Source: Microbacterium sp. VKM Ac-2870
GTDB taxonomy: Bacteria; Actinomycetota; Actinomycetes; Actinomycetales; Microbacteriaceae
Direction: 5' to 3'
NCBI RefSeq assembly: GCF_015350795.1
Contig: NZ_JADKSH010000002.1
Location: forward strand, 678,822-742,821
DNA: 64,000 bases
Shown: positions 44,016 to 57,476 of the stretch, in pieces
How positions within the stretch are numbered: the first letter of the stretch is position 1
Layout of the letters: each line of letters begins with the position of its first letter
Program-made: the position numbers and the translations under genes
Notes under the pieces: model-generated
Databases searched by the model: none
Seen by the model: the letters and a program-made list of their open reading frames with translations, nothing else
Told to the model about the DNA's origin: nothing

Positions 44016-45580
44016 GGCTGCGGTACCGGATTCTCGGTAACACGCTCGCCCGGCGCCCGTGGCAGCTCGTCGGCTTCTGCTTCGGCATCCTGTGGGCGAT
44101 CAGCATCCTCGGCGTGACGATCTCGAGCCTCATCGCGACCGCACTGTTCCAGGGACTGGATGTCGCCCGTGCCTTCGCCGTGGTCGGTGGATCCGCCCTC
44201 CTGCTGGGCTGGGTGCTCGGCCCCGTGCTCGTCACCGGCATGGACACCACGGTGGACGCCGAGAAGCTCGCACCGTTCCCGCTCAGCACGCGGCAGATCA
44301 TGACCGCGCTGACGGCCACCGGAGTGACCGGCATCCCCGGCATCGCCACGTCGATCGCGACGCTGGCGACCCTGGCGCTCTGGGTGCGCTGGCCGCTCGC
44401 CGCGGTCATCGCCGTTCCGTGTGTCGCGCTGGCGGTGCTCACGTGCGTGGTGGCCTCGCGGCTCGTGTCGGCGCTGTCGACGGGCCTCGGCGGCAATCGC
44501 CGCGGCCGCGAGCTGATCGGTACCGTCGTGCTGGTGCTGCTGATCATGGCCGGCCCCATCGTCACCGGAACACTCGCGCTGTTCACCTCGACGCGGAACA
44601 TCGGTGAGCGCTTTCAGCAGATCGCGGACGTCTTGGGGTGGACCCCGATCGGCGCCGCGTGGGCTGTTCCGGCCGACGTGGCCTCCGGCGCCTGGGGCCT
44701 CGCGACGCTGCGGTTCCTGCTTGCCGTCGCGACCCTCGGCGTGCTCTGGTGGCTCTGGGCGCGTGCCCTCCACGGTGCGACCACGGCGCCGCGTCAGCGC
44801 ACGGTGCGCGTCGCGCGTCGCGGCGCACTCGGACTGTTCGGACGTATGCCCACCGGCGGGATCGGGGCGACCTGGGCGCGCGCGCTCACCGCGTGGCTGC
44901 GCGATCCGCGGTACCTCCGCCAGCTGCTCGTCGTTCCCCTGTTCCCGTTGCTGTTCGCCTTCACCGGCGGCATCCACGGTTTCACGTTCGCGGCGTCGGC
45001 CGTCCTCGTCGCCTTCGTGCTGTGCCTGGCCGGATACACCGATGTGTCGTACGACGGCACCGCGTTCGCCTCGGTGCTCTCCACCGGCATCCGCGGTCGC
45101 GACGATCGCCTCGGTCGTGCACTCGGTGCAGCGACCATCGGCATCCCGCTCGTCGTCCTCGTCGCCATCGTGACGACCACCATCGGCGGCAAGACCCAGC
45201 ACCTGCCAGGCATCCTCGGCGCCTCGCTCGGGCTGGTGCTCGGCGGCTACGGTGTGTCGGCTGTGTCGTCCGCGCTGATCGTCACCCCCGTCGCCGCACC
45301 CGGTGACAGTCCGTTCAAGAGCGTGCCGGGTCAGACGTTCCTCACCGGCCTGCTCGTGTTCGTCGTGATGGGGGCGTGCGCGGTCATCGGCGTACCCGCC
45401 GCCGTGTTCGCGATCATCGGACTCGTCACCGGCGCGGCGGTGTGGGGCTGGGTGTCACTAGCCGTCGGTATCGTCGTCGGCGGCGGTGCCGCCGCTCTGG
45501 GCGTGTGGCTCGGAGGTCGCACGCTCGATCGCACCGGTCCCGATCTGTTGCAGCGCATCAAGGCGTTCCCCACGACGTGA
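43997..45580 (+). CDS. ABC-2 type exporter permease
   Basis: 527-residue membrane protein with about 12 to 14 hydrophobic segments in two halves joined by a basic cytoplasmic loop (TTAPRQRTVRVARRGALGLFGR, about residues 255-280). GTG start 43997 follows CGGAGGG within the ATPase gene. No catalytic motif is seen. With the ATPase it forms a two-gene exporter typical of actinobacteria; cargo cannot be inferred. Confidence 0.85.
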   Translation: MVATVLRLRYRILGNTLARRPWQLVGFCFGILWAISILGVTISSLIATALFQGLDVARAFAVVGGSALLLGWVLGPVLVTGMDTTVDAEKLAPFPLSTRQIMTALTATGVTGIPGIATSIATLATLALWVRWPLAAVIAVPCVALAVLTCVVASRLVSALSTGLGGNRRGRELIGTVVLVLLIMAGPIVTGTLALFTSTRNIGERFQQIADVLGWTPIGAAWAVPADVASGAWGLATLRFLLAVATLGVLWWLWARALHGATTAPRQRTVRVARRGALGLFGRMPTGGIGATWARALTAWLRDPRYLRQLLVVPLFPLLFAFTGGIHGFTFAASAVLVAFVLCLAGYTDVSYDGTAFASVLSTGIRGRDDRLGRALGAATIGIPLVVLVAIVTTTIGGKTQHLPGILGASLGLVLGGYGVSAVSSALIVTPVAAPGDSPFKSVPGQTFLTGLLVFVVMGACAVIGVPAAVFAIIGLVTGAAVWGWVSLAVGIVVGGGAAALGVWLGGRTLDRTGPDLLQRIKAFPTT

Positions 45581-45591
45581 CGGCACAGCGC

Positions 45592-46569
45592 ATGACCGAC
45601 GTCCTCGTCCTCGGTGGCAGCGGCTGGCTGTCATCGCGCATCGCAGAGAAGTGGCGGGATGCCGGGGCCGCCGTCACCTGTCTCACGCGCGGATCTCGGC
45701 CCTCGCCGCACGGCGTCCGACACATCGTCGGCGACCGGGACGATGAGGCGGCGTACGAGGCCGTCAGAGATCGCTCCTGGGACGAGGTCGTCGACATCTC
45801 CTCTCGCGCCTCTCATGTGCGCGCCGCCGTCGCGGCTCTCGGCGAGCGCGCCGGGCACCTCACCTACGTGTCGAGCGTGTCGGCCTACGCCGACGATGAC
45901 GACCCGGGCGCCGACGAGTCGGCCCCGCTCGCGGTGCCGGCCGAGCCGGGAGATCCCTACGACTATCGGCGGGAGAAGTCCGCCGCCGAAGCGGCCGTGC
46001 GGGCGGGGCTCGTCGGTCGTGCCGCTGTCGTCCGCCCGGGCTTGATCGTCGGCGCCGGTGACCCGACCGACCGATTCGGCTACTGGGCCGCGCGCTTCGC
46101 AGCTGCCGGGTCCGGTCCCGTGCTCGTGCCCGACGCTCCCGACGCGGCGGCGCAGGTGATCGATATCGACGATCTCGCGGCCTTCGTGGTCTCGTGCGGC
46201 CAGTCGACGGCCACCGGCGCCGTCAACGCCGTCGGCGACAGCCTGCCGCTGCGCGCCATGCTGGAGGCCGCCCGTGCGGTGGCCGGTCACACGGGCGAGC
46301 CGGTCGCGGCGCCACCGCGCTGGCTGCGCGAGCACGGGGTCGAGTACTGGGCCGGACCGCGGTCGCTGCCCCTCTGGTTGCCCGACGACGTGCCGGGGTT
46401 CGCGCGCCGATCCCACGCGCGGTACCGCGCGGAAGGAGGGCAGCTCGCCCCGCTGGTCGCCACGATCGAGCGCGTGCTCGCCGATGAGCGGGCCCGCGGC
46501 CTGGAGCGAGCACGGGCGGCCGGGCTGCGCCGTGCCGACGAACTCGCCCTCATCGCCGACCTCGCCTGA
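45592..46569 (+). CDS. NAD-dependent epimerase/dehydratase family protein
   Basis: 325-residue Rossmann protein, nucleotide-binding motif VLVLGGSGWLSSRIA at residues 4-18. HLTYVSSVSAYADDDD (about 93-108) and YDYRREKSAAE (Tyr-x3-Lys-like, here YRREK) match extended SDRs of the reductase/epimerase type. An alternative GTG start at 45577 overlaps the permease stop (GTGA) and adds five residues. Possibly co-transcribed with the exporter, but a functional link is not evident. Confidence 0.8.
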   Translation: MTDVLVLGGSGWLSSRIAEKWRDAGAAVTCLTRGSRPSPHGVRHIVGDRDDEAAYEAVRDRSWDEVVDISSRASHVRAAVAALGERAGHLTYVSSVSAYADDDDPGADESAPLAVPAEPGDPYDYRREKSAAEAAVRAGLVGRAAVVRPGLIVGAGDPTDRFGYWAARFAAAGSGPVLVPDAPDAAAQVIDIDDLAAFVVSCGQSTATGAVNAVGDSLPLRAMLEAARAVAGHTGEPVAAPPRWLREHGVEYWAGPRSLPLWLPDDVPGFARRSHARYRAEGGQLAPLVATIERVLADERARGLERARAAGLRRADELALIADLA

Positions 46570-46605
46570 CCTCGCCGACTCGCCCGACGGTCGCGTCGCC
46601 CCGAT

Positions 46606-46635
46606 TTGCGGCCGACCCGCGTCGCGCGATACGGT
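46606..46635 (+). promoter_or_regulatory. Promoter of arg operon leader
   Basis: TTGCGG (46606-46611) and TACGGT (46630-46635) are separated by 18 bp. The -10 ends 6 nt before the ATG of a short Arg-rich ORF, so the transcript probably begins at that ATG. It is the best promoter candidate in the 237-bp gap before argC. Confidence 0.6.
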
Positions 46636-46641
46636 CACCGC

Positions 46642-46716
46642 ATGTCTTCGGCCGCCGCTCTCACCGTTTCGACGGTGCGTGGCGCGCGCCGACGTCTGGC
46701 CGGCCGCCGACTGTAG
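46642..46716 (+). CDS. Putative arginine-rich leader peptide of argCJBDF
   Basis: 24-codon ORF, ATG 46642 to TAG 46714-46716. Six of its last twelve codons are Arg (46678, 46687, 46690, 46693, 46705, 46708), ending RGARRRLAGRRL. It sits between a good promoter and argC, and complementary segments follow: GGCGAC (46716-46721) with GTCGCC (46763-46768), enclosing CCCGCTG/CAGCGGG. This layout resembles amino-acid attenuators. No T tract follows the outer stem, so the mechanism could be translational or Rho-dependent. Prediction from sequence only. Confidence 0.55.
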   Translation: MSSAAALTVSTVRGARRRLAGRRL

Positions 46717-46768
46717 GCGACTCCGCGTGTTCCCCGCTGCTGCAGCGGGTCGAGCCGCCGGTGTCGCC
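46716..46768 (+). promoter_or_regulatory. Nested hairpin downstream of Arg leader ORF
   Basis: An inner stem CCCGCTG/CAGCGGG (about 46733-46749) is enclosed by GGCGAC/GTCGCC. The 5' arm starts inside the leader-ORF stop codon, so a ribosome stalled on the Arg codons would lie just before it and alter folding. A pairing of CCGGC near 46700 with GCCGG near 46756 could be the alternative structure. Confidence 0.45.
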
Positions 46769-46806
46769 GTCCCGAGCCCACCGCTTCCAGACAATAAGGT
46801 TGAACA

Positions 46807-47856
46807 ATGACCTCTTCGGTCGCCGTCTCCGGCGCTTCCGGCTATGCCGGCGGCGAGATCCTGCGCCTGCTCGCTGCCCACCCCGATGTCGAGATCCGCA
46901 CCGTCACCGCGCATAGCAACGCCGGCGATCCGCTGATCGATCACCAGCCGCATCTGCGCTCGCTCGCGCACCTCACGCTGCAGCCGACGACGCCCGAGGT
47001 GCTCGCCGGCCACGACATCGTCTTCCTCGCCCTCCCGCACGGACAGTCCGGGCAGTACACCGACGCGCTCGCCGACACGGCGCTCATGATCGACGCCGGC
47101 GCCGACCACCGGCTGACGTCGGCGGCGGCGTGGGACGCGTTCTATGGGGGAGAGTTCCACGACCCGTGGACCTACGGAGTGCCGGAGCTGATCGTCGGGT
47201 CGGGCGGCGCGAAGCAGCGCGAGGGCCTCGTCGGGGCCTCGCGCATCGCCGCCCCGGGCTGCAACGCCTCCACTGTCGCGCTCAGTCTCGTTCCCGGAGT
47301 CGCCGCCGGCGTCATCGATCCGTCCGACATCGTCAGCGTCCTGGCCGTCGGCCCGTCGGGCGCGGGCAAGAGCCTGAAGACCAACCTCCTCGCGACCGAG
47401 ATCCTCGGTAGCGCCAACCCCTATGCCGTCGGCGGCACGCACCGCCACATTCCCGAGATTCAGCAGGCGCTCGCCGCGGCCGGGGCCGCTGACGCCCGCA
47501 TCTCGTTCACGCCCGTGCTGGTGCCGATGGCCCGCGGCATCCTCGCCACCTCCACCGCCCCGATCGTGGGCGACGTGACCGATGCGCAGATCCGCGCCGC
47601 GTGGGAGCAGGCCTACCACGACGAGACGTTCGTGCGGCTGCTGCCCGCTGGACGCTTCCCGCGGACCGCGGACGTGCTCGGTGCCAACACCGCGCTCATG
47701 GGGATGGCAATCGACCGTGCGGCGAACCGCGTCGTGGTGGTGACCGCCGTCGACAACCTCGTCAAGGGCACCGCCGGTGCCGCCATCCAGTCGATGAACA
47801 TCGCCCTCGGCCTTCCCGAGGCCACGGGCCTGACCGTGAATGGAGTGGCACCGTGA
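46807..47856 (+). CDS. argC: N-acetyl-gamma-glutamyl-phosphate reductase
   Basis: 349-residue NADPH enzyme, third step of arginine synthesis. Rossmann start [16 protein letters not shown], catalytic Cys152 in [12 protein letters not shown], and [15 protein letters not shown] near the C-terminus. AAGG ribosome-binding site precedes the ATG. First of five tightly coupled genes; its stop overlaps argJ (GTGA). Confidence 0.96.
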   Translation: MTSSVAVSGASGYAGGEILRLLAAHPDVEIRTVTAHSNAGDPLIDHQPHLRSLAHLTLQPTTPEVLAGHDIVFLALPHGQSGQYTDALADTALMIDAGADHRLTSAAAWDAFYGGEFHDPWTYGVPELIVGSGGAKQREGLVGASRIAAPGCNASTVALSLVPGVAAGVIDPSDIVSVLAVGPSGAGKSLKTNLLATEILGSANPYAVGGTHRHIPEIQQALAAAGAADARISFTPVLVPMARGILATSTAPIVGDVTDAQIRAAWEQAYHDETFVRLLPAGRFPRTADVLGANTALMGMAIDRAANRVVVVTAVDNLVKGTAGAAIQSMNIALGLPEATGLTVNGVAP

Positions 47857-49010
47857 GCGTCACCGCCCCCCAGGGATTCGAGGCGGCAGGTGTCGTCGCC
47901 GGCCTGAAGTCCACCGGCAAGCCCGACGTCGCCGTCGTGGTCAACCGCGGTCCGCTGAAGGTCGGTGCCGCCGTCTTCACAAGCAACCGCGCGAAGGCGA
48001 ACCCGATCCTCTGGTCGCAGCAAGCGATCCAGGACGCAGCGGTCGAGGCGATCGTGTTGAACTCCGGCGGCGCGAACTGCTTCACCGGCAGCTTCGGCTT
48101 TCAGACGACGCACCAGACCGCCGAGAAGGCGGGGGAGCTGCTGCACGTCAGTCCGGGGGACGTGCTCGTCTGCTCCACCGGACTCATCGGCACGGGCGAC
48201 GAGGTCTTCCGGGCGAAGGTGCTCTCCGGTACCGAGGCGGCGATCGCTGGGCTCACGCCCGACGGCGGCGAAGACGCGGCGCGCGCCATCATGACCACCG
48301 ACACCGTGCCCAAGACGAGTACGTTCCGAGGCGACGGCTGGACGATCGGCGCCATGGCGAAGGGCGCCGGCATGCTCGCGCCCGGGCTGGCGACGATGCT
48401 CGTGGTCATCACGACCGACGCGATCCTCACGGCGGAGCACGCCGACGCGCACCTGCGTGCCGCCACACGGGTGAGCTTCGATCGGCTCGACTCGGACGGC
48501 TGCATGTCGACCAACGACCAGGTGACCCTCCTGGTCAGCGGTGCGAGCGGGGTGACGCCCGACGGCGACGCGTTCCGCGCGGCACTGATCGAGGTGTGCA
48601 CGAATCTCGCCGCGCAGCTGCAGGCGGATGCTGAGGGCGCCAGCCACAACATCACCATCCGGGTGGTGGGTGCGGCATCCGAGAATGACGCCGTCGAGGT
48701 CGGCCGCTCTGTCGCCCGCAACAACCTCTTCAAGGCCGCGATCTTCGGCAACGACCCGAACTGGGGCCGTGTGCTCGCCGCGATCGGTACGACCCAGGCC
48801 GTCTTCGACCCCTACGCGGTCGATGTGAGCTTCAACGGCGTGCGGCTGTGCAGCGCCGGGGCGCCCGACCGTCCGCGCGAGGAGGTCGACCTCACGCCCC
48901 GCGCCACCGACGTGCTCATCGACCTCAAAGCGGGTGACGCGCAGGCCACGATCCGCACGAACGATCTGACGCACGACTACGTCCACGAGAACAGCGCGTA
49001 CAGCTCATGA
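47853..49010 (+). CDS. argJ: Bifunctional glutamate N-acetyltransferase/amino-acid acetyltransferase
   Basis: 385-residue Ntn-type enzyme that recycles the acetyl group from N-acetylornithine to glutamate. The self-cleavage site precedes the nucleophilic Thr in [16 protein letters not shown] (about residue 187). [20 protein letters not shown] and FGNDPNWGR blocks are present. GTG start coupled to argC; ATGA overlap with argB. Confidence 0.96.
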   Translation: MSVTAPQGFEAAGVVAGLKSTGKPDVAVVVNRGPLKVGAAVFTSNRAKANPILWSQQAIQDAAVEAIVLNSGGANCFTGSFGFQTTHQTAEKAGELLHVSPGDVLVCSTGLIGTGDEVFRAKVLSGTEAAIAGLTPDGGEDAARAIMTTDTVPKTSTFRGDGWTIGAMAKGAGMLAPGLATMLVVITTDAILTAEHADAHLRAATRVSFDRLDSDGCMSTNDQVTLLVSGASGVTPDGDAFRAALIEVCTNLAAQLQADAEGASHNITIRVVGAASENDAVEVGRSVARNNLFKAAIFGNDPNWGRVLAAIGTTQAVFDPYAVDVSFNGVRLCSAGAPDRPREEVDLTPRATDVLIDLKAGDAQATIRTNDLTHDYVHENSAYSS

Positions 49011-49905
49011 CAGACAACGTGCAGCAGACGACGCCCGAGCAGGCCGCCGAGAAGGCTGCGGTGCTCATCGAATCGCTGCCCTGGCTGCAGCGCTTCCGCG
49101 ACCAGGTCATCGTGATCAAGTACGGCGGCAACGCCATGGTCTCCGAAGAGCTGCAAGATGCCTTCGCGCAGGACATCGCCTACCTGCGCTTCGTCGGGGT
49201 GAAGCCGGTCGTCGTGCACGGCGGGGGTCCGCAGATCTCGCAGATGCTCGACCGGCTCGCCATCCCCAGCGAGTTCAAGGGCGGATACCGGGTGACCTCC
49301 ACCGAGGCGATCAGTGTCGTGCGGATGGTGCTCACCGGCCAGGTGAATCCACAGCTCGTGGGCCGCATCAATGCGTTCGGCCCGTTCGCCGTGGGCGTCT
49401 CCGGTGAGGACGCGGGGCTCTTTCAGGGGCGGCGCCGCGGCGTTGTCATCGACGGCACCGAGCACGACCTGGGCGCGGTCGGCGATGTCGTGCGCGTCGA
49501 CCCCCAGCCCGTGCTCGACCAGCTGGCGGCCGGGCGCATCCCCGTCGTGTCCTCCATCGCTCCCGACCTGGATAACCCCGGCCATTCGCTCAACGTCAAC
49601 GCGGATGCCGCGGCGGCCGCCCTCGCCATCGCCCTCGGTGCGGCGAAGCTCGTCGTGCTCACTGATGTCGCGGGTCTCTACGCCGACTGGCCCAACCGGG
49701 ATTCTCTGGTCTCGCACCTCACGGCGGAGGAGCTGCGCGCGATGCTGCCGCGGCTCGAGTCGGGCATGATCCCCAAGATGCAGGCTTGCCTCGACGCCGT
49801 CGACGGCGGGGTCGATACGGCCGCGATCATCGACGGCCGTCAGCCCCACTCGGTGCTGGTGGAGGTTTTCACGGAACACGGAATCGGAACAGAGGTGGTG
49901 GCACG

Positions 49906-49909
<4 letters not shown>
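49007..49909 (+). CDS. argB: Acetylglutamate kinase
   Basis: 300-residue amino acid kinase. [14 protein letters not shown] (about residues 42-55), [42 protein letters not shown] and [13 protein letters not shown] are the family blocks. The N-terminal helix (residues 8-35) is of the arginine-inhibited, hexamer-forming type, so feedback inhibition by arginine is likely. Confidence 0.96.
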
Positions 49910-52100
<2,191 letters not shown>

Positions 52101-52119
52101 CCCGGGCGCCGGGGGATTG

Positions 52120-53214
52120 ATGAGCGCGACGGGCCGCGGCATGCTTCCGTCCCGCGCGCTGTCGGCCGTGAGCCGCCTGGCGGGGATCGACCTGGCGCGC
52201 GGGCTCGCGGTGTTCGGAATGTTCGCGGCGCACCTCCTCGTCATCGATCCCTTCGACCCGACGCAACCGCTGACCTGGCTCGATGTGGTCAACGGGCGCT
52301 CGTCGATCCTGTTCGCCACGGTCGCGGGCGTGTCGATCGCGCTCATGACGGGGCGGGCTGGCAGTGCGGGCACCCAGCCCCTGTCCGGGAGGTCGCTGAC
52401 GGTGGCGCGGCGCCGGCTGGCAGTCCGCGCGGCGATTCTCTGGGCGATCGGCATGATGCTGAGCGCTACCGGCGTTCCCGTGTTCGTCATCCTGCAGGCC
52501 TACGGCATCCTCTTCCTGCTGGCCCTTCCGCTCGTGCGACTGTCGGTGCGCACGCTGTGGATGCTCGCGGCATCGATCGCACTCGTCGTGCCCTGGGTGC
52601 TGCCGTCGATCGACACCGCTCTCCTGAACGCGGGCGAGGTCGGGGGCGACCTCGTGCTGCTGCTCGGGTGGCAGTACCCGTTCCCGCTGTGGGCGGCCTT
52701 CATGATCGCGGGACTGGCCGCCGCGCGGTCCGATCTGCGGGCGTGGCGCACCCAGGTCGTGCTGGTGGCGGCGGGCGCGACGTGCGCGATCGTCGCCCTC
52801 GCGGCATCGGCGTTCTCGTCCGCGCCGCGTGGGTCGTACCTCGGACGCGTGCTCTCCGATGAGGCGCACTCGGGCGGCGTCTTCGAAGCCGTGGGCTCCG
52901 GCGGCTTCGCGCTCGCCGTGATCGGACTCTGTCTGCTGATCTGTCGCACGCCGATGCGTGTCGCCGTGCTGCCCATCCGCGCCGTCGGGGCGATGCCGCT
53001 GACGGCATATGTGGGGCAGATCGTGGCGTGGGGGATCTGGGCGTCGCTGTCGCTCGGAGACGTCCACGACCTGGCCGGGTTCCGCGCGCTGCAACCGTTC
53101 TGGCCGTTCGTCCTCGCGACGCTCGTCTTCTGCACCGCCTGGGCGGTGTTCCTCGGCCGCGGGCCGCTCGAGCGCGCACTGGGTTTCGCCACGCGGGTCG
53201 TCGTCCCCGGCTGA
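52120..53214 (+). CDS. Polytopic membrane protein, DUF418/HGSNAT-like acyltransferase family
   Basis: 364-residue protein with about ten hydrophobic segments. The opening RLAGIDLARGLAVFGMFAAHLL is the hallmark of the heparan-alpha-glucosaminide N-acetyltransferase-like/DUF418 group, predicted to move acyl groups across the membrane onto glycans. ATG 52120 follows GGGGGA, 19 bp after the argF stop, so it is probably in the arg transcript. A role in arginine metabolism is not evident. Confidence 0.78.
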   Translation: MSATGRGMLPSRALSAVSRLAGIDLARGLAVFGMFAAHLLVIDPFDPTQPLTWLDVVNGRSSILFATVAGVSIALMTGRAGSAGTQPLSGRSLTVARRRLAVRAAILWAIGMMLSATGVPVFVILQAYGILFLLALPLVRLSVRTLWMLAASIALVVPWVLPSIDTALLNAGEVGGDLVLLLGWQYPFPLWAAFMIAGLAAARSDLRAWRTQVVLVAAGATCAIVALAASAFSSAPRGSYLGRVLSDEAHSGGVFEAVGSGGFALAVIGLCLLICRTPMRVAVLPIRAVGAMPLTAYVGQIVAWGIWASLSLGDVHDLAGFRALQPFWPFVLATLVFCTAWAVFLGRGPLERALGFATRVVVPG

Positions 53215-53304
53215 CCGGCCTCTCCTTCCGGATCCGGGGCGACTGCGCAGGTGAAGCGACCGAAGCGAGCCGGCGGCAACGGGGGCGGTCAGCGGGCTCG
53301 GTAG

Positions 53305-54750
<1,446 letters not shown>

Positions 54751-54759
54751 CAGCCAAGG

Positions 54760-54782
54760 GCTGATATTTTCTCGATATCAGC
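54760..54782. promoter_or_regulatory. AT-rich inverted repeat at satD promoter
   Basis: GCTGATAT (54760-54767) and ATATCAGC (54775-54782) flank a 7-nt loop. A TATGCT -10 box (54785-54790) follows and ends 6 nt before the satD ATG. The stretch 54741-54797 is strikingly AT-rich for this genome. A repressor binding here would occlude the promoter; SatD itself carries an HTH-like C-terminus. Confidence 0.6.
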
Positions 54783-54796
54783 TATATGCTGTTTTC

Positions 54797-55450
54797 ATGA
54801 ACGTCGCCGTCATCGCCGACATCGTCGGTTCGCGCACCCTGCCCGATCGGGCCGCGGCGCAGCGCCTACTCGAAGACGCGATCGCCCGCGTCGAGCGCGA
54901 CGTGCCCCTCGCTGTTCGCGAGCTGCGATCCACGGTGGGCGATGAGCTGCAGGGGGTGTACCCCTCGCTGGATGCCGCGATGGCGGCGCTGCTGCTGCTG
55001 CGGCTGGCTTTGCCCGACGATGTCGACTGCCGGTTCGGCGTCGGCGTCGGCGCACTCGGCGAGGTGCCCTCACGCGCCGGTGCGCTCGCCGAAGGGCCGG
55101 GATGGTGGGCGGCGCGCGAGGCCATCGATGTCATCCATGCGAAGCAAGCCCGGACGATTCCGGGGGCCCGAACCTGGGTGGCCGTCGACGCGAATGCCGC
55201 CCACGTGCAGCTGGGGCTCGCCAACGCCTACCTCCTCGCCCGCGACCAGCTCGTGAGCGCGATGAGCGCGCGCACGCGTCGTCTCGTCTACGGGCGGCTG
55301 CTCGGCGTTACCCAAGCCGAACTGGCGGCGGCGGAGGGCATCACGCAGTCGGCGGTCTCGCAGGCCCTCGGTGCGGCCGGCGCCGGCGCCCTCGTCGACG
55401 GATTCGCGCAGCTGCGCGATCAGATCGATGGTTCCCGCTCGCGCGGGTGA
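54797..55450 (+). CDS. SatD family protein
   Basis: 217-residue protein beginning VAVIADIVGSRTLPDRAAAQRLLEDAI, the SatD-type N-terminus. DELQGVYPSLDAAMAALLLLRLALP follows, and the C-terminus holds a probable HTH (TQAELAAAEGITQSAVSQALGAAG, about residues 172-195). SatD was named in the satCDE acid-tolerance locus of Streptococcus mutans; its biochemistry is unknown. The HTH and the palindrome on its promoter suggest self-regulation. No signal peptide. Confidence 0.78.
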   Translation: MNVAVIADIVGSRTLPDRAAAQRLLEDAIARVERDVPLAVRELRSTVGDELQGVYPSLDAAMAALLLLRLALPDDVDCRFGVGVGALGEVPSRAGALAEGPGWWAAREAIDVIHAKQARTIPGARTWVAVDANAAHVQLGLANAYLLARDQLVSAMSARTRRLVYGRLLGVTQAELAAAEGITQSAVSQALGAAGAGALVDGFAQLRDQIDGSRSRG

Positions 55451-55451
55451 G

Positions 55452-56045
55452 TCAGCGGATCGCGAGCCAGACCACACCGGCCACGGCGCAGGCCCACAGC
55501 AAACTCGCCATGGTCCCCACGATGAACCGCTCCCGCGCCGCCGGTGTGGCGAGCTCGGTGAACCGGCCGATGCCCTTCAACGCGATGACGACGGCGACGG
55601 CGCCGGGGAATCCGGCGAGGATGCCGAGTGCCGCGGCTGTGCGCTCGAGGTAGCCGATCGTCGTGCCACCCCGCAGGATCTCCTCTTCACGGGGCGCGTC
55701 GCCGACCCGCTCCGTCATCATCTCCACGAGGATGCCTCCGCGGGTGCCCTCCCGTGTGCGCCCGCCGTCGGCAAGAGTGAGCACCCAGCGGGCGAACGGA
55801 TCGCCACCGACCACCGCGAGCGCCGCGCCCAGAAGCGCCAGACCGGCGGCGTAGAGCTCCGGCACTCTGACCGGCAGCACAGTGAGTGCGATGAGGGTGG
55901 CCGCGATGATCGCCGCAGCGATGGACAACAGGATGCCGTGCGGTCGCCGTCGCGCGATCGTGACCAGCGCGAGAGCGGCGCACAGGGCCACGAGGAGCGC
56001 GATCGCGATGACGGTGGTGATGATCGCCGGGATGTGCGGGGCCAT
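55452..56045 (-). CDS. SatD-associated polytopic membrane protein
   Basis: 197-residue protein with about five hydrophobic segments (residues 8-30, 36-55, 63-82, 133-152, 172-195). The C-terminal part IGYLERTAAALGILAG...IALKGIGRFTEL...RFIVGTMASLL resembles the membrane domain of DUF3307-type proteins encoded beside satD in other bacteria. The minus-strand box CAGACT (56053-56058) ends 7 nt before the ATG. It converges on satD with a 1-bp gap. Confidence 0.7.
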   Translation of the reverse strand: MAPHIPAIITTVIAIALLVALCAALALVTIARRRPHGILLSIAAAIIAATLIALTVLPVRVPELYAAGLALLGAALAVVGGDPFARWVLTLADGGRTREGTRGGILVEMMTERVGDAPREEEILRGGTTIGYLERTAAALGILAGFPGAVAVVIALKGIGRFTELATPAARERFIVGTMASLLWACAVAGVVWLAIR

Positions 56046-56128
56046 ATCGGTCAGTCTGGCACGGGCGAACGGTCCGTCCCCGGTCGCCGCTCCGAGGTGC
56101 GGTACCTGGCGCTGATAGCCTGGAACGC

Positions 56129-57448
56129 GTGTCTGAAACCGTCTCTGTGAGTGCCAGTGCGCTGGCTCCCGCCAACGATCCGACGTTCGAAAACGTCTGG
56201 GATGAGATCGTCTGGCGCGGCCTCGTGCACGTGTCCACCGACCAGGACGCCCTGCGCGACCTGGTGGGCGGGGAGCCGATCACGTACTACTGCGGATTCG
56301 ACCCCACCGCGCCGAGCCTGCACCTGGGAAACCTCGTTCAGTTGCTGCTCATGCGTCGCCTCCAGCTGGCCGGGCACCGACCGTTGGGGCTCGTCGGCGG
56401 CTCGACCGGGCTCATCGGCGACCCGAGGCCCACCGCGGAGCGCACTCTCAACACCAAAGACACGGTCGCGGAGTGGGTCGGCAACCTCCGGGCTCAGGTG
56501 GAGCGCTACCTGAGCTTCGAGGGCGACAATGCCGCCCGCATGGTCAACAACCTCGACTGGACGGCGCCGATGAGTGCCATCGACTTCCTGCGCGAGATCG
56601 GTAAGTACTACCGTGTCGGCACGATGCTGAAGAAGGATGCCGTCGCGGCGCGCCTCAATTCTGAAGCGGGCATCAGCTACACGGAGTTCAGCTACCAGAT
56701 CCTGCAGGGGATGGACTACCTCGAGCTGCACCGCCAGTACGGCTGCGTCCTGCAGACGGGGGGATCGGACCAGTGGGGCAACCTCACGAGTGGCACCGAC
56801 CTCATCCATCGCGTCGAGGGAACCTCTGTGCACGCGATCGGTACACCGCTGATCACCAACAGCGACGGCACGAAGTTCGGCAAGAGCGAGGGCAACGCCA
56901 TCTGGCTGGATGCCGCGATGTGCAGCCCCTACCGGATGTACCAGTTCTGGCTGAACACCGACGACGCCGATGTGATCGAGCGCCTCAAGATCTTCACGTT
57001 CCTCACCCGCGCTGAGATCGAGCAGTATGCCGAACTCGTGGCATCCGAGCCGTTCCGGCGCGCGGCGCAGAAGCGCCTGGCGCTCGAGGTGACGACCACG
57101 GTGCACGGCGAAGAGGCGACGGCCGCCGTGATCGCGGCATCCGAGGCCCTTTTCGGTGCGGGTGATCTCGCCGCACTGGATGCCGCGACGCTGCGCACCG
57201 CGCTCGAAGAGCTGCCCCACGCCACCGTCGCCGACGGGACCACTGTCGCCCAGGCGCTCGTGGAGACGGGTTTGTGCACGAGCCTGAGCGAGGCACGTCG
57301 CGCGGTCGGTCAGGGCGGCGTGAGTGTCGACGGCGTGAAGGCCGACGACGACGGTGCGGTGGTCACGGGTGGGTTGCCCGGCGGTGTCTCTGTGCTGCGC
57401 CGCGGCAAGAAGACGCTCGCGGGCATCTTCTTCGAGCCTCGGCGCTGA
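56129..57448 (+). CDS. tyrS: Tyrosine--tRNA ligase
   Basis: 439-residue class I synthetase. HIGH-like HLGN in PTAPSLHLGNLVQLL (about residues 56-70), tyrosine-binding YQILQGMDYLEL and GGSDQWGNLTSG, KMSKS-like KFGKSEGNAIWL (about 250) and a C-terminal S4 RNA-binding domain (about 370-435). TAGCCT (56116-56121) ends 7 nt before GTG 56129. No T-box leader is seen. Confidence 0.96.
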   Translation: MSETVSVSASALAPANDPTFENVWDEIVWRGLVHVSTDQDALRDLVGGEPITYYCGFDPTAPSLHLGNLVQLLLMRRLQLAGHRPLGLVGGSTGLIGDPRPTAERTLNTKDTVAEWVGNLRAQVERYLSFEGDNAARMVNNLDWTAPMSAIDFLREIGKYYRVGTMLKKDAVAARLNSEAGISYTEFSYQILQGMDYLELHRQYGCVLQTGGSDQWGNLTSGTDLIHRVEGTSVHAIGTPLITNSDGTKFGKSEGNAIWLDAAMCSPYRMYQFWLNTDDADVIERLKIFTFLTRAEIEQYAELVASEPFRRAAQKRLALEVTTTVHGEEATAAVIAASEALFGAGDLAALDAATLRTALEELPHATVADGTTVAQALVETGLCTSLSEARRAVGQGGVSVDGVKADDDGAVVTGGLPGGVSVLRRGKKTLAGIFFEPRR

Positions 57449-57476
57449 CGGCGGCATCCGCCCCGAAGGAGTCGCC

